A DNA stretch of 64,000 nt from JBEVJK01 sp040510195 (GTDB lineage Bacteria > Pseudomonadota > Alphaproteobacteria > Rhizobiales > Rhizobiaceae), in contig JBEVJK010000058.1 in NCBI GenBank assembly GCA_040510195.1, positions 1 to 64,000 on the forward strand, in the 5' to 3' direction. This document shows positions 32,687-41,154 of the stretch, one piece after another (position 1 is the stretch's first letter; each line of letters opens with the position of its first letter). The notes beneath the pieces were generated by a model that was not told the DNA's origin, did no database searches, and worked only from the letters and a program-made list of their open reading frames with translations. The translations under genes and the position numbers were made by a program.

Positions 32687-34576
32687 ATGACGCAAAGCGC
32701 AATCGGATTTCTCGCAGGAGCAGCCCTGACAGGCCTGGTGCTGTCCGTCTCGATCCAGCCCGTGGCGGCCGAGGACGCCTGGCGCACCACGTCCTCGCTG
32801 ATCGGGGCGTCCAAGTATGGCGAAAATTTCCAGCGCTACGACTACGTGAACCCGGAGGCGCCCAAGGGCGGCACTCTCGCCGGCATCGCGACCGGCACAT
32901 TCGACAGCTTCAACCCCTATATCGTGCGCGGCGCCGCGGCGGCAGGCTTCGCCGTGCAGGGTTTCGGCGGCGGGCTGCTCTACGACACGCTGATGGAGCA
33001 ATCCACCGACGAGCCGAGCGTCAGCCATTCGATGATCGCCGAGGCCTTCAAGTATCCGGACGACTACTCCTCGGCCACCTACCGGCTCGATCCGCGCGCC
33101 AAATGGCACGACGGCACGCCGATCACCGCCGAGGACGTCGTGTGGTCGTTCGGCGTGCTCAAGGAGAACACGCCCAACTACAACCGCTACTTCGCCAATG
33201 TGAAGGAAGCGGTGGCGCTGAACGACCGGGAGATCGAGTTCGGCTTCGACCAGAAGGGCAACCGCGAGCTGCCGCACATCATCGGCGACCTCGTGGTGCT
33301 GCCGAAGCACTGGTGGGAGGGGACCGGGCCCGACGGCAAGAAGCGGGACATCACCCAGCCGACGCTGGAGCCGCCGCTCGGCTCGGGCGCCTACAAGATC
33401 GAAAGCTTCAAGCCGGGGGCGGAGATCGTGTGGAGCCGCGTGCCGGACTATTGGGCAGCCGATGTCGGCGCCAATGTCGGGCGCCACAATTTCGACCGAC
33501 GCCGCTATGTCTACATCCAGGACGACAATGCCGAGTGGCAGGCGTTCACCAAGGGCGGCTACGAGGATGTGCGGCCGGAAGCCAGCTCGCGCCGCTGGGC
33601 GACCGGCTACACGTTCCCGGCCGTGAAGGCCGGCGACGTGATCAAGAAGGAGTTCGCCTCGACGTCGGGCGAGCCGATGCAGGGCTTCGTCATGAACCTG
33701 CGCCGGCCGCAGTTCCAGGACCGCAAGGTGAGGCAGGCGCTCACCGAGGCGCTCGATTTCGAGAAGATGAACCGCCAGCTGTTCTTCGGCCTGAACACCC
33801 GAACCGACAGCTATTTCGAGAACAGCGAGCTGGCCTCCAGCGGCCTGCCGCAGGGCCGCGAGCTGGAAATCCTGGATGCCTACAAGGACAGACTGCCGCC
33901 CGAGCTGTTCACGCAGGAATACAAGCTGCCCATCTACGATTCCCCGCAGGCGGAACGGCAGAACCTGCGCCGGGCCGTCCAGCTGTTCGGCGAGGCCGGA
34001 TGGAAGATAAAGGGCGGCAAGATGCTGAACGACAAGGGCGAGCAGTTCAGGATCGAGATCCTCGGCAACAACCCGACCGACGAGGTGATCTCGAACACCT
34101 ACATCGAGACGCTGCGCAAGATCGGCATCGACGCCTCGCTCAGGATCGTCGACCCGAGCCAGTACGTGAACCGGCTGCGCAGCTTCGACTACGACATGGT
34201 GACCAGCACGTTCCAGCAGTCGCAGTCGCCGGGCAACGAGCAGCGCGATTTCTGGAGCTCCAAGGCGGCCGACACGCCGGGGTCGCGCAATTTGTTCGGG
34301 ATCAAGGACCCGGTGGTCGACGCGCTGGTCGAGCAGGTGATCTTCGCCAAGGACCGCGAGGAGCTCGTCGCGGCCACGCACGCGCTCGACCGCGTGCTTC
34401 TGTGGAACGCCTATATCGTGCCGCAGTGGCACCGGCCGGTGGTGTGGTTCGCCATCTGGAACAAGTTCGGCATGCCCGACAAGCAGCCGGCCTATATCGG
34501 CGCCGACATCGATTCCTGGTGGATCGACCCGGCGCGCGAGAAGGCGCTGCAGGCCAAGTACAAGAGCGCCAGTTGA
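32687..34576 (+). CDS. Extracellular solute-binding protein, family 5, YejA-type (Sec-exported)
   Basis: This 629-residue periplasmic peptide-binding protein has a Sec signal (about 1-29, ending VAA). The SBP_bac_5 domain shows PEAPKGGTLAGIATGTFDSFNPY, RLDPRAKWHDGTPITAEDVVWSF and GSGAYKIESFKPG. In the Yej system this subunit hands oligopeptides to YejB/E/F; E. coli YejABEF imports microcin C, and rhizobial members also import antimicrobial peptides. AAAGGAG precedes ATG 32687. The next gene encodes a second binding protein whose start overlaps this stop. Confidence 0.94.
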   Translation: MTQSAIGFLAGAALTGLVLSVSIQPVAAEDAWRTTSSLIGASKYGENFQRYDYVNPEAPKGGTLAGIATGTFDSFNPYIVRGAAAAGFAVQGFGGGLLYDTLMEQSTDEPSVSHSMIAEAFKYPDDYSSATYRLDPRAKWHDGTPITAEDVVWSFGVLKENTPNYNRYFANVKEAVALNDREIEFGFDQKGNRELPHIIGDLVVLPKHWWEGTGPDGKKRDITQPTLEPPLGSGAYKIESFKPGAEIVWSRVPDYWAADVGANVGRHNFDRRRYVYIQDDNAEWQAFTKGGYEDVRPEASSRRWATGYTFPAVKAGDVIKKEFASTSGEPMQGFVMNLRRPQFQDRKVRQALTEALDFEKMNRQLFFGLNTRTDSYFENSELASSGLPQGRELEILDAYKDRLPPELFTQEYKLPIYDSPQAERQNLRRAVQLFGEAGWKIKGGKMLNDKGEQFRIEILGNNPTDEVISNTYIETLRKIGIDASLRIVDPSQYVNRLRSFDYDMVTSTFQQSQSPGNEQRDFWSSKAADTPGSRNLFGIKDPVVDALVEQVIFAKDREELVAATHALDRVLLWNAYIVPQWHRPVVWFAIWNKFGMPDKQPAYIGADIDSWWIDPAREKALQAKYKSAS

Positions 34577-36441
34577 GCGCCTCCTTCCGCCTCTCCCGCC
34601 GCCATTTCCTGGCGCTCGGCGCCGCTGCGGCGCTTTCGCCGCGCCAGGCCTTCGCGACCGTACCGACGGGTACGCCGCTGCATGGCCTGTCGGCTTTCGG
34701 CGACCTCAAATACAAGCCGGGCTTCCCGCATTTCGACTATGCGAGCCCGGATGCGCCGAAGGGCGGGACCTTCAATTTCTCGATCCCGAACTGGGTCTAC
34801 AACCAGAGCCCGCTGACCTTCAACACGCTGAACTCGTTCACGCCGAAGGGCGACGCGCCGCCGCGCATGGGCATGTGCTTCGACTCGCTGATGGCCCCTG
34901 CGCTGGACGAGCCCGACGCGCTCTACGGCCTGCTGGCCGAGACGGTGACGATCGGCGAGGACCGCAACAGCTTCGTGTTCGCGCTGCGCCCAGAGGCGCG
35001 CTTCCACGACGGGTCGCCGCTGACGGCCGAAGACGTGGCCTTCACCATGAACACCTTCAAGGGAGAGGGGCACTACGACCTGCAGCTGCCGCTTTCGCAG
35101 CTCGTTTCGGTGAGCGCGGAAGACGCCCACACGGTGAGGCTCGCGTTCAGCGGCAAGCAGTCGGAGCGGACGATCCTGTCGGTCGCCATCTTCCCGATCA
35201 TCTCCAAGGCCTACTACACGCAGAACGACTTCGGCGCCTCGACGCTGACGCCGCCGCTGGGCTCCGGTGCCTACAAGGTCGGGCGGGTCGCCGCGGGCGC
35301 GACGATCGAATATGAGCGGGTGGCGGACTATTGGGGCCGCGACCTGGGCGTCAACAAGGGCCTCTACCATTTCGACCGCATCCGGATCGAGTTCTACCGC
35401 GATCGGCAGGCTGCCTTCGAAGCCTTCAAGAAAGGCGACGTCCTTTACCGTCAAGAGTTCACCTCGCGGGTCTGGGCGACCGGCTACGACTTCCCGGCGC
35501 TGAAGGACGGCAAGGTGGTGAAGCGCGAATTTCCCGGCGAAAAGCGGCCTTCCATGCAGGCGATGGCGCTGAACCAGCGCCGTGCGCGCTTTCGCGACGC
35601 GCGCGTGCGGCAGGCGGTGGCGCTCTGCTTCGACTTCGAATGGACGAACCGCAACCTGTTCTATGGCGCCTACGAGCGCTCGCACTCGACGTTCGAGCGC
35701 TCGCCCTACCGTGCCGAGGGGCTGCCCTCGCCCGCCGAGCTGGCGCTGCTCGAGCCGCTGCGCGGCCAGGTCCCCGAAGCGGCGTTCGGCGAAGCGGTGC
35801 TGCAGCCAGCCTCCGACGGCTCGGGCCGCGACCGCAAGCTGCTCGGCCGGGCGTCGCGGCTGCTCGGCGAGGCCGGCTGGAAACGCAAGGGCACGTCGGT
35901 GGAGAACGACAAGGGCGAACGGCTGACGCTGGAGATCCTGGTCGAGGACGACACCTTCACCCGGGTGTTCACGCCCTTCGTGGAGAACATGCGGGCGATC
36001 GGCATCGACGCCGCGATCCGCATGGTGGATTCGGCGCAGTACACGCTCAGGCAGACCAATTTCGACTTCGACATGATCTCGGTGGCGTTCTCCTTCAGCG
36101 CGACGCCGACGCGCGACGACGTCGAGCTGTTCTTCGATTCGCGTGGCGCCGACAGCCCGAGCGCGCGCAACCTGCCGGGCACCAAGGACGCGGCGGTGGA
36201 CGCACTGGTTGCGAATGTCGGCGCGGCGCCGGACCGGGAAAGCCTGGTCGTGGCGATGCGCGCGCTGGACCGGGTCTTGCGCGCCCGCATGGACTGGATT
36301 CCAAATTGGTATGCGGCGAATCACAAGGTGGCCTTCTGGGACATGTTCGGCTTCAAGGAGCCGAAGCCCGACTATGGCTTCCCCGTCGAGGCGCTGTGGT
36401 GGTACGACGAGGCGAAGGCGAAAGCGGTTGGCAAGGGCTGA
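34573..36441 (+). CDS. Extracellular solute-binding protein, family 5, YejA-type (Tat-exported)
   Basis: This second binding protein of 622 residues has the same SBP_bac_5 layout (SPDAPKGGTFNFSIPN, LRPEARFHDGSPLTAEDVAFTM, GSGAYKVGRVAAGA). It is clearly divergent from the first and carries a twin-arginine signal (LSRRHFLALGAAAAL, cleavage near QAFA). The start is TTG 34573, overlapping the previous stop (TTGA) by 4 bases; no ATG precedes the Tat motif, so the TTG is needed. The overlap suggests coupled translation with equal amounts of both receptors. Confidence 0.92.
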   Translation: MSASFRLSRRHFLALGAAAALSPRQAFATVPTGTPLHGLSAFGDLKYKPGFPHFDYASPDAPKGGTFNFSIPNWVYNQSPLTFNTLNSFTPKGDAPPRMGMCFDSLMAPALDEPDALYGLLAETVTIGEDRNSFVFALRPEARFHDGSPLTAEDVAFTMNTFKGEGHYDLQLPLSQLVSVSAEDAHTVRLAFSGKQSERTILSVAIFPIISKAYYTQNDFGASTLTPPLGSGAYKVGRVAAGATIEYERVADYWGRDLGVNKGLYHFDRIRIEFYRDRQAAFEAFKKGDVLYRQEFTSRVWATGYDFPALKDGKVVKREFPGEKRPSMQAMALNQRRARFRDARVRQAVALCFDFEWTNRNLFYGAYERSHSTFERSPYRAEGLPSPAELALLEPLRGQVPEAAFGEAVLQPASDGSGRDRKLLGRASRLLGEAGWKRKGTSVENDKGERLTLEILVEDDTFTRVFTPFVENMRAIGIDAAIRMVDSAQYTLRQTNFDFDMISVAFSFSATPTRDDVELFFDSRGADSPSARNLPGTKDAAVDALVANVGAAPDRESLVVAMRALDRVLRARMDWIPNWYAANHKVAFWDMFGFKEPKPDYGFPVEALWWYDEAKAKAVGKG

Positions 36442-36480
36442 GCGGCGGGACGATCGCCTTGCGACGGGGGACTTGAGCTG

Positions 36481-37581
36481 ATGGGCGCCTACATCCTGCG
36501 GCGGATCCTGCTGATGGTTCCGACGCTGTTCGGCATCATGGCCATCTCGTTCGCGGTGATCCAGTTCGCGCCGGGCGGGCCGGTCGAGCAGGTGATCGCC
36601 AGGCTGCAGGGTCAAGGCGATTCCGGCGATCGGCTGTCGGGCGGCGGCGGCGATGCCGGCGGCGCCAACACGTTCGAGGCGGGCGGCGAGTCTTCTTCCC
36701 GCTATCGCGGCGCACAAGGGCTCGACCCCGAGTTCATCGCGCGGCTGGAGAAGCAGTTCGGCTTCGACAAGCCGCCGCTGCAGCGCTTCTTCGGCATGCT
36801 GTGGGACTATCTCCGCTTCGATTTCGGCGAGAGCTTCTTCCGCAAGATCTCCGTGCTGGACCTGATCCTCGAGAAGATGCCGGTGTCGATCTCGATCGGC
36901 CTGTGGATCACGCTCATCTCCTACCTGATCTCGATCCCGCTCGGCATCCGCAAGGCGGTGAATGACGGCTCCTCGTTCGACGTCTGGACGAGCGGCGTGG
37001 TCATCATCGGCTACGCCATTCCCGGCTTCCTGTTCGCCATCCTCTTGATGGTGCTGTTTGCCGGCGGGTCCTTCTGGGACTGGTTTCCCTTGCGCGGCCT
37101 GGTGTCGGAGAATTTCGACCAGCTCTCGTGGCCCGAAAAGATCGTCGACTATTTCTGGCACCTGACCCTGCCGTTGACGGCGATGGTGCTGTCGGCCTTC
37201 GCCACGACGACGCTGTTGACCAAGAACTCCTTTCTGGACGAGATCCGCAAACAGTACGTCATCACCGCCCGCGCCAAGGGGCTCTCCGAGCGCCGCGTGC
37301 TCTACGGCCACGTGTTCCGCAACGCCATGCTGATCGTGATCGCCGGGTTTCCGGGAGCCTTCATCTCGGCATTCTTCACCGGGTCGCTGCTCATCGAGAA
37401 CATCTTCTCGCTCGACGGGCTGGGGCTGCTCGGCTACCGGTCGGTGCTCGACCGCGACTATCCTGTGGTGTTCGCGAACCTCTACATCTTCTCGCTGCTC
37501 GGCCTGTTCATCAACCTCCTCTCCGACCTCGTCTACACCTGGATCGATCCGCGCATCGACTTCGAGCGGAGGGACGTCTGA
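36481..37581 (+). CDS. yejB: Peptide ABC transporter permease YejB
   Basis: This 366-residue inner-membrane permease has six transmembrane helices and the binding-protein-dependent transport domain; the EAA-type loop is RAKGLSERRVLYGHVFRNAML. A long soluble insertion between helix 1 and 2 (about 40-85, Gly/Asp-rich) is typical of YejB. It shares one base with the yejE start (TGATG). Confidence 0.96.
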   Translation: MGAYILRRILLMVPTLFGIMAISFAVIQFAPGGPVEQVIARLQGQGDSGDRLSGGGGDAGGANTFEAGGESSSRYRGAQGLDPEFIARLEKQFGFDKPPLQRFFGMLWDYLRFDFGESFFRKISVLDLILEKMPVSISIGLWITLISYLISIPLGIRKAVNDGSSFDVWTSGVVIIGYAIPGFLFAILLMVLFAGGSFWDWFPLRGLVSENFDQLSWPEKIVDYFWHLTLPLTAMVLSAFATTTLLTKNSFLDEIRKQYVITARAKGLSERRVLYGHVFRNAMLIVIAGFPGAFISAFFTGSLLIENIFSLDGLGLLGYRSVLDRDYPVVFANLYIFSLLGLFINLLSDLVYTWIDPRIDFERRDV

Positions 37582-38726
37582 TGTCGGACATCCAAGCCAA
37601 GGCCGCGGTGCAGACGGCTCGCGAGCGGGGCCGGCGGCTGTCGCCACTCAACCAGCGGCGCTGGCAGAATTTCCGCGCCAACCGGCGCGGCTACTATGCG
37701 CTGTGGATATTCCTGGTGCTGTTCGGGCTGTCGCTGATCGCCGAGCTGATCGCCAACGACAGGCCGCTGATCGCGTCCTACAATGGCGAGATCCTGTTTC
37801 CCGTGCTGATCGACTATCCGGAAGAGAAGTTCGGCGGGTTCTACGCGGTGACGGACTATCGCGACCCGGTGATCCAGGACGAGATCACGGCCAATGGCTG
37901 GCTGATCTGGCCGCCGATCCGCTATTCCTACCGGACGGTCAACAACGACATCCCGGAAGCGGCGCCCGCCAAGCCTTCGTGGCTCTATTCCCGGGCCGAG
38001 CGCTGCCAGCGCTACCCGCAAGGCGAGGCCGATCCGAACTGCACCATCGGCAACTGGAACTGGCTCGGTACGGACGACCAGGCGCGCGACGTCCTGGCGC
38101 GGGTCATCTACGGGTTCCGCATCTCGGTGCTGTTCGGGCTGATCCTGACGCTGACCTCGACGGTCATCGGCGTGACCGCCGGCGCCGTGCAGGGCTATTT
38201 CGGCGGGTGGGTCGACCTCGGCTTCCAGCGGTTCATCGAAGTGTGGTCGGCGATCCCCGTGCTCTACCTGATCCTGATCGTGTCGGCCGTGCTGCCGCCG
38301 GGATTCTTCATCCTGCTCGGCATCATGCTCGCCTTCTCGTGGGTGGCGCTGGTGGGGGTGGTTCGCGCGGAATTCCTGCGTGCGCGCAACTTCGAATATG
38401 TGAATGCGGCGCGGGCGCTCGGGGTGCCGAACGGGACGATCATGTACCGCCACCTGCTGCCCAACGCCATGGTGGCGACGCTGACCTTCCTGCCGTTCAT
38501 CCTCAACGGCTCGATCTCGACGCTGACCTCGCTCGACTTCCTCGGCTTCGGGCTGCCGCCGGGCTCGGCCTCGCTGGGCGAGCTGTTGAAGCAGGGCCAG
38601 CGCAACCTCAACGCGCCGTGGCTGGGCATCACCGGCTTCGTGACGCTTTCGCTGATGCTGTCCTTGCTGATCTTTATCGGCGAGGCGACGCGCGACGCGT
38701 TCGACCCACGCAAGACGTTCCGGTGA
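37581..38726 (+). CDS. yejE: Peptide ABC transporter permease YejE
   Basis: This is the partner permease of YejB, 381 residues. The N-terminal helix (about 38-58) is followed by the characteristic periplasmic loop (about 60-165) and the permease domain with loop ARALGVPNGTIMYRHLLPNAM. The ending RDAFDPRKTFR is conserved in YejE. In most genomes yejF follows immediately; here a toxin-antitoxin pair of about 0.8 kb comes between. Confidence 0.96.
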   Translation: MSDIQAKAAVQTARERGRRLSPLNQRRWQNFRANRRGYYALWIFLVLFGLSLIAELIANDRPLIASYNGEILFPVLIDYPEEKFGGFYAVTDYRDPVIQDEITANGWLIWPPIRYSYRTVNNDIPEAAPAKPSWLYSRAERCQRYPQGEADPNCTIGNWNWLGTDDQARDVLARVIYGFRISVLFGLILTLTSTVIGVTAGAVQGYFGGWVDLGFQRFIEVWSAIPVLYLILIVSAVLPPGFFILLGIMLAFSWVALVGVVRAEFLRARNFEYVNAARALGVPNGTIMYRHLLPNAMVATLTFLPFILNGSISTLTSLDFLGFGLPPGSASLGELLKQGQRNLNAPWLGITGFVTLSLMLSLLIFIGEATRDAFDPRKTFR

Positions 38727-38740
38727 GGGAGGCGGGGAGT

Positions 38741-38800
38741 ATGGATGCGCAGCGAACTGCGGTAGAGTCTGGATGCAACTCGGAAATGACCCGATCATGA
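38741..38800 (+). CDS. Possible 19-residue leader ORF between yejE and the antitoxin
   Basis: An excellent ribosome site (GGCGGGGAG) 15 bases after the yejE stop leads to ATG 38741 and a frame of 19 codons (MDAQRTAVESG at the start) that closes with TGA at 38798, overlapping the antitoxin ATG. The strong site may be the old yejF translation start left behind by insertion, or a coupling leader for the antitoxin. Protein-level existence is uncertain. Confidence 0.35.
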   Translation: MDAQRTAVESGCNSEMTRS

Positions 38801-39030
38801 ACAAGCTCGTGCTGGAACACTACCCCGCATCTCGCCTGCCTGCGGACCTGCGGCGGGGCCTGTCGGCCGACGCGACGGTTCGAGTCACTGTGGAGGAGGA
38901 GCCCAGCGGTTCGTCGATCCACGACCTTGAACGTCAACTCCGTGAGTATCGATCGCGCAATCCGGACCGGGTCTCGATCGAGCAGGGGGTCGCCCGCATT
39001 CGTCAATTGCGGGACGAATGGGACGATTGA
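38797..39030 (+). CDS. Antitoxin of a type II PIN-domain toxin-antitoxin pair
   Basis: This 77-residue small acidic protein has a short N-terminal beta region (NKLVLEHYPASRLPADLR) and a charged helical C-terminal part (SIHDLERQLREYRSRNPDRVSIEQG...), the usual design of an antitoxin whose tail wraps its toxin. It does not clearly match AbrB, RHH or Phd folds by eye. Start ATG 38797 is preferred over ATG 38773 because the former overlaps the upstream leader stop and has a GGAAA site; both are in the same frame. It overlaps the toxin start by one base. Confidence 0.75.
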   Translation: MNKLVLEHYPASRLPADLRRGLSADATVRVTVEEEPSGSSIHDLERQLREYRSRNPDRVSIEQGVARIRQLRDEWDD

Positions 39031-39524
39031 TGGTCGCAGTCAGTCGACTTTACACGGACACCAACGTGTTCATCGCTCTCGGAGAAGGCTCCGACGAAAT
39101 TTCGACCCTCTTGTTCCAGTTGGTTGACAGGCAAATGCCCGGCCAATGGTCGCTTTTTACCAGCGAGCTGACCCTAGCCGAGCTGCTGGTGCTTCCGCAT
39201 CGACAGCACAAAGACGAACTGATCAAATTGTACGACAATTGGGTTCGGGCAAGTCCGTGGCTGAACGTGGGCCCTGTGAGCCGCGACGTGCTTTGGCATG
39301 CGTCCCGGATCCGGGCGGGGTACGCCAGCATCAAGCTGCCGGATGCGATTCACGTGGCCTTCGGTTTCGGCTGCAGCCATTTCCTTACGGGAGACCGCCG
39401 CCTGCCCAACGAACTGGAACTCCCTAGTGAGCGGCAGGAGCTGGAAAGCGGTCCGATACGCCTAAAGGCCTTGGTGCTTGACAAGCCTACAGTTGCAGGG
39501 GTGCTCGCGGAGCGCCAACCGTGA
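39030..39524 (+). CDS. PIN-domain toxin (VapC-like ribonuclease)
   Basis: This 164-residue PIN protein has acidic metal-binding residues in order: Asp10 (LYTDTNVF), Glu51 (ELTLAELL), Asp105 (KLPDAIHVA) and Asp122 (FLTGDRRL). VapC-type toxins cut tRNA or rRNA and are held by their partner antitoxin, encoded just upstream with a TGATG overlap. The stop overlaps the yejF GTG (GTGA), which ties toxin and transporter ATPase translation together. Base composition is visibly less G+C-rich than the yej genes on both sides, a sign of separate origin. Confidence 0.88.
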   Translation: MVAVSRLYTDTNVFIALGEGSDEISTLLFQLVDRQMPGQWSLFTSELTLAELLVLPHRQHKDELIKLYDNWVRASPWLNVGPVSRDVLWHASRIRAGYASIKLPDAIHVAFGFGCSHFLTGDRRLPNELELPSERQELESGPIRLKALVLDKPTVAGVLAERQP

Positions 39525-41146
39525 GGCCCCTCCTCTCCGTCAGCGACCTGTCGGTCGCCTTCAGCCAGGGCGGCAAGGAGACGCTCGCGGTGGACCGCGT
39601 GTCGTTCGACATCGCCAAGGGCGAGACGGTGGCGCTGGTGGGCGAATCCGGCTCCGGCAAGTCGGTCACCGCGCTTTCGGTGCTGAAGCTGCTCGCCTAT
39701 CCGCCGGCTAGCCATCCTTCCGGGGCGATCCTGTTCAAGGGCGAGGACCTGCTCGCCAAGGACGAACGGCAGCTGCGCAAGGTGCGCGGCAACAACATCA
39801 CCATGATCTTCCAGGAACCGATGACGTCGCTGAACCCGCTGCACACGATCGAGCAGCAGGTCGGCGAGGTGCTGTCGCTGCACCAGGGCATGGGCGATGC
39901 GCAAGCGCGCGAGAAAACGCTGGAGCTGCTCAACGAGGTCGGCATCCGCGACCCGGAAAAGCGGCTCGACGCCTACCCCCATCAGCTTTCGGGCGGGCAG
40001 AGGCAGCGTGTGATGATCGCCATGGCGCTCGCCAACGAGCCGGATTTGTTGATCGCCGACGAGCCGACGACGGCGCTCGACGTCACCGTCCAGGCGCAGA
40101 TCCTGGAGCTTTTGGCGCGCCTCAAGGCCAAGAAGGGCATGTCGATGCTCTTCATCACCCATGACCTCGGCATCGTGCGAAAGATTGCCGACTGGGTCTG
40201 CGTCATGACCAAGGGCAAGATCGTGGAGACCGGGCCGACGCAGGAGATCTTCTCGCACCCGCAGCATGCCTACACCAAGCACCTCTTGGCAGCCGAGCCC
40301 AAGGGAAAGCCGCCCAAGGCGGACGAAAGCGCCGAAACGGTGATGAAGGGCGACGGGGTCAAGGTGTGGTTCCCGATCAAGCAGGGCTTTTTCCGACGGA
40401 CCGTCGACCATGTGAGGGCCGTCGACGGCATCGACGTGGCGGTGCGCGCGGGGCAGACGCTGGGCGTCGTCGGCGAGTCGGGATCGGGCAAGACGACGCT
40501 CGGGCTGGCGCTGTGCCGGATGATCGCGTCGAGCGGGACGATCCGCTTCGACGGCCGCGACATCGATCGGCTGTCGTTCAGCGAGATGCGGCCGCTGCGC
40601 CGGGCGCTGCAGATCGTGTTCCAGGACCCCTACGGCTCGCTCAGCCCGCGAATGTCGGTCAGCGAGATCGTCGAAGAGGGGTTGCTGATCCATGAGCCGC
40701 AGCTCTCCGTCGCCGAGCGCGACCGGCGCGTCGTTGCGGCGATGAACGAGGTGGGGCTCGACCCGGACACTCGGCACCGCTATCCGCACGAGTTTTCGGG
40801 CGGACAGCGGCAGCGCATAGCGATCGCCCGGGCGATGGTGCTCAACCCACGCTTCGTCATGCTGGACGAACCGACATCCGCGCTGGACATGAGCGTGCAG
40901 GCGCAGGTGGTCGACCTTTTGCGGGACCTGCAGGCGAAGCACAACCTCGCCTATCTGTTCATCAGCCACGATCTCAAGGTCGTGCGTGCGCTGGCCAACG
41001 AGGTCGTCGTCATGAGGAACGGCAAGGTGGTGGAGCACGGCACGTCGGAAGAAATCTTCGAGCGGCCCCGGAGCGAGTACACCAGGGCGCTGATCTCGGC
41101 GGCCTTCCGCATCGAGGCGGCGCCGAGCGGCGCCGTCGCCCAATAG
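39521..41146 (+). CDS. yejF: Peptide ABC transporter ATP-binding protein YejF (two ATPase domains)
   Basis: The 541-residue protein contains two complete ABC domains in tandem. The first has Walker A GESGSGKS (about 41-48), signature LSGGQRQRV and Walker B LLIADEPTTAL. The second has Walker A GESGSGKTTL (about 320), FSGGQRQRIAIARA and FVMLDEPTSAL. It energises the YejB/YejE channel. The start is GTG 39521, giving MRPLLSVSDLSV, in line with family N-termini. The upstream gene is the PIN toxin, not yejE, which is unusual. Confidence 0.95.
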   Translation: MRPLLSVSDLSVAFSQGGKETLAVDRVSFDIAKGETVALVGESGSGKSVTALSVLKLLAYPPASHPSGAILFKGEDLLAKDERQLRKVRGNNITMIFQEPMTSLNPLHTIEQQVGEVLSLHQGMGDAQAREKTLELLNEVGIRDPEKRLDAYPHQLSGGQRQRVMIAMALANEPDLLIADEPTTALDVTVQAQILELLARLKAKKGMSMLFITHDLGIVRKIADWVCVMTKGKIVETGPTQEIFSHPQHAYTKHLLAAEPKGKPPKADESAETVMKGDGVKVWFPIKQGFFRRTVDHVRAVDGIDVAVRAGQTLGVVGESGSGKTTLGLALCRMIASSGTIRFDGRDIDRLSFSEMRPLRRALQIVFQDPYGSLSPRMSVSEIVEEGLLIHEPQLSVAERDRRVVAAMNEVGLDPDTRHRYPHEFSGGQRQRIAIARAMVLNPRFVMLDEPTSALDMSVQAQVVDLLRDLQAKHNLAYLFISHDLKVVRALANEVVVMRNGKVVEHGTSEEIFERPRSEYTRALISAAFRIEAAPSGAVAQ

Positions 41147-41154
41147 GGATCGGC

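Noticed and set aside
34492..37647. Antisense open frame of about 1050 codons opposite the yej genes
   Set aside because: It has no domain, is full of His/Arg/Gln runs typical of reverse-complement shadows, and lies opposite well-recognised genes.
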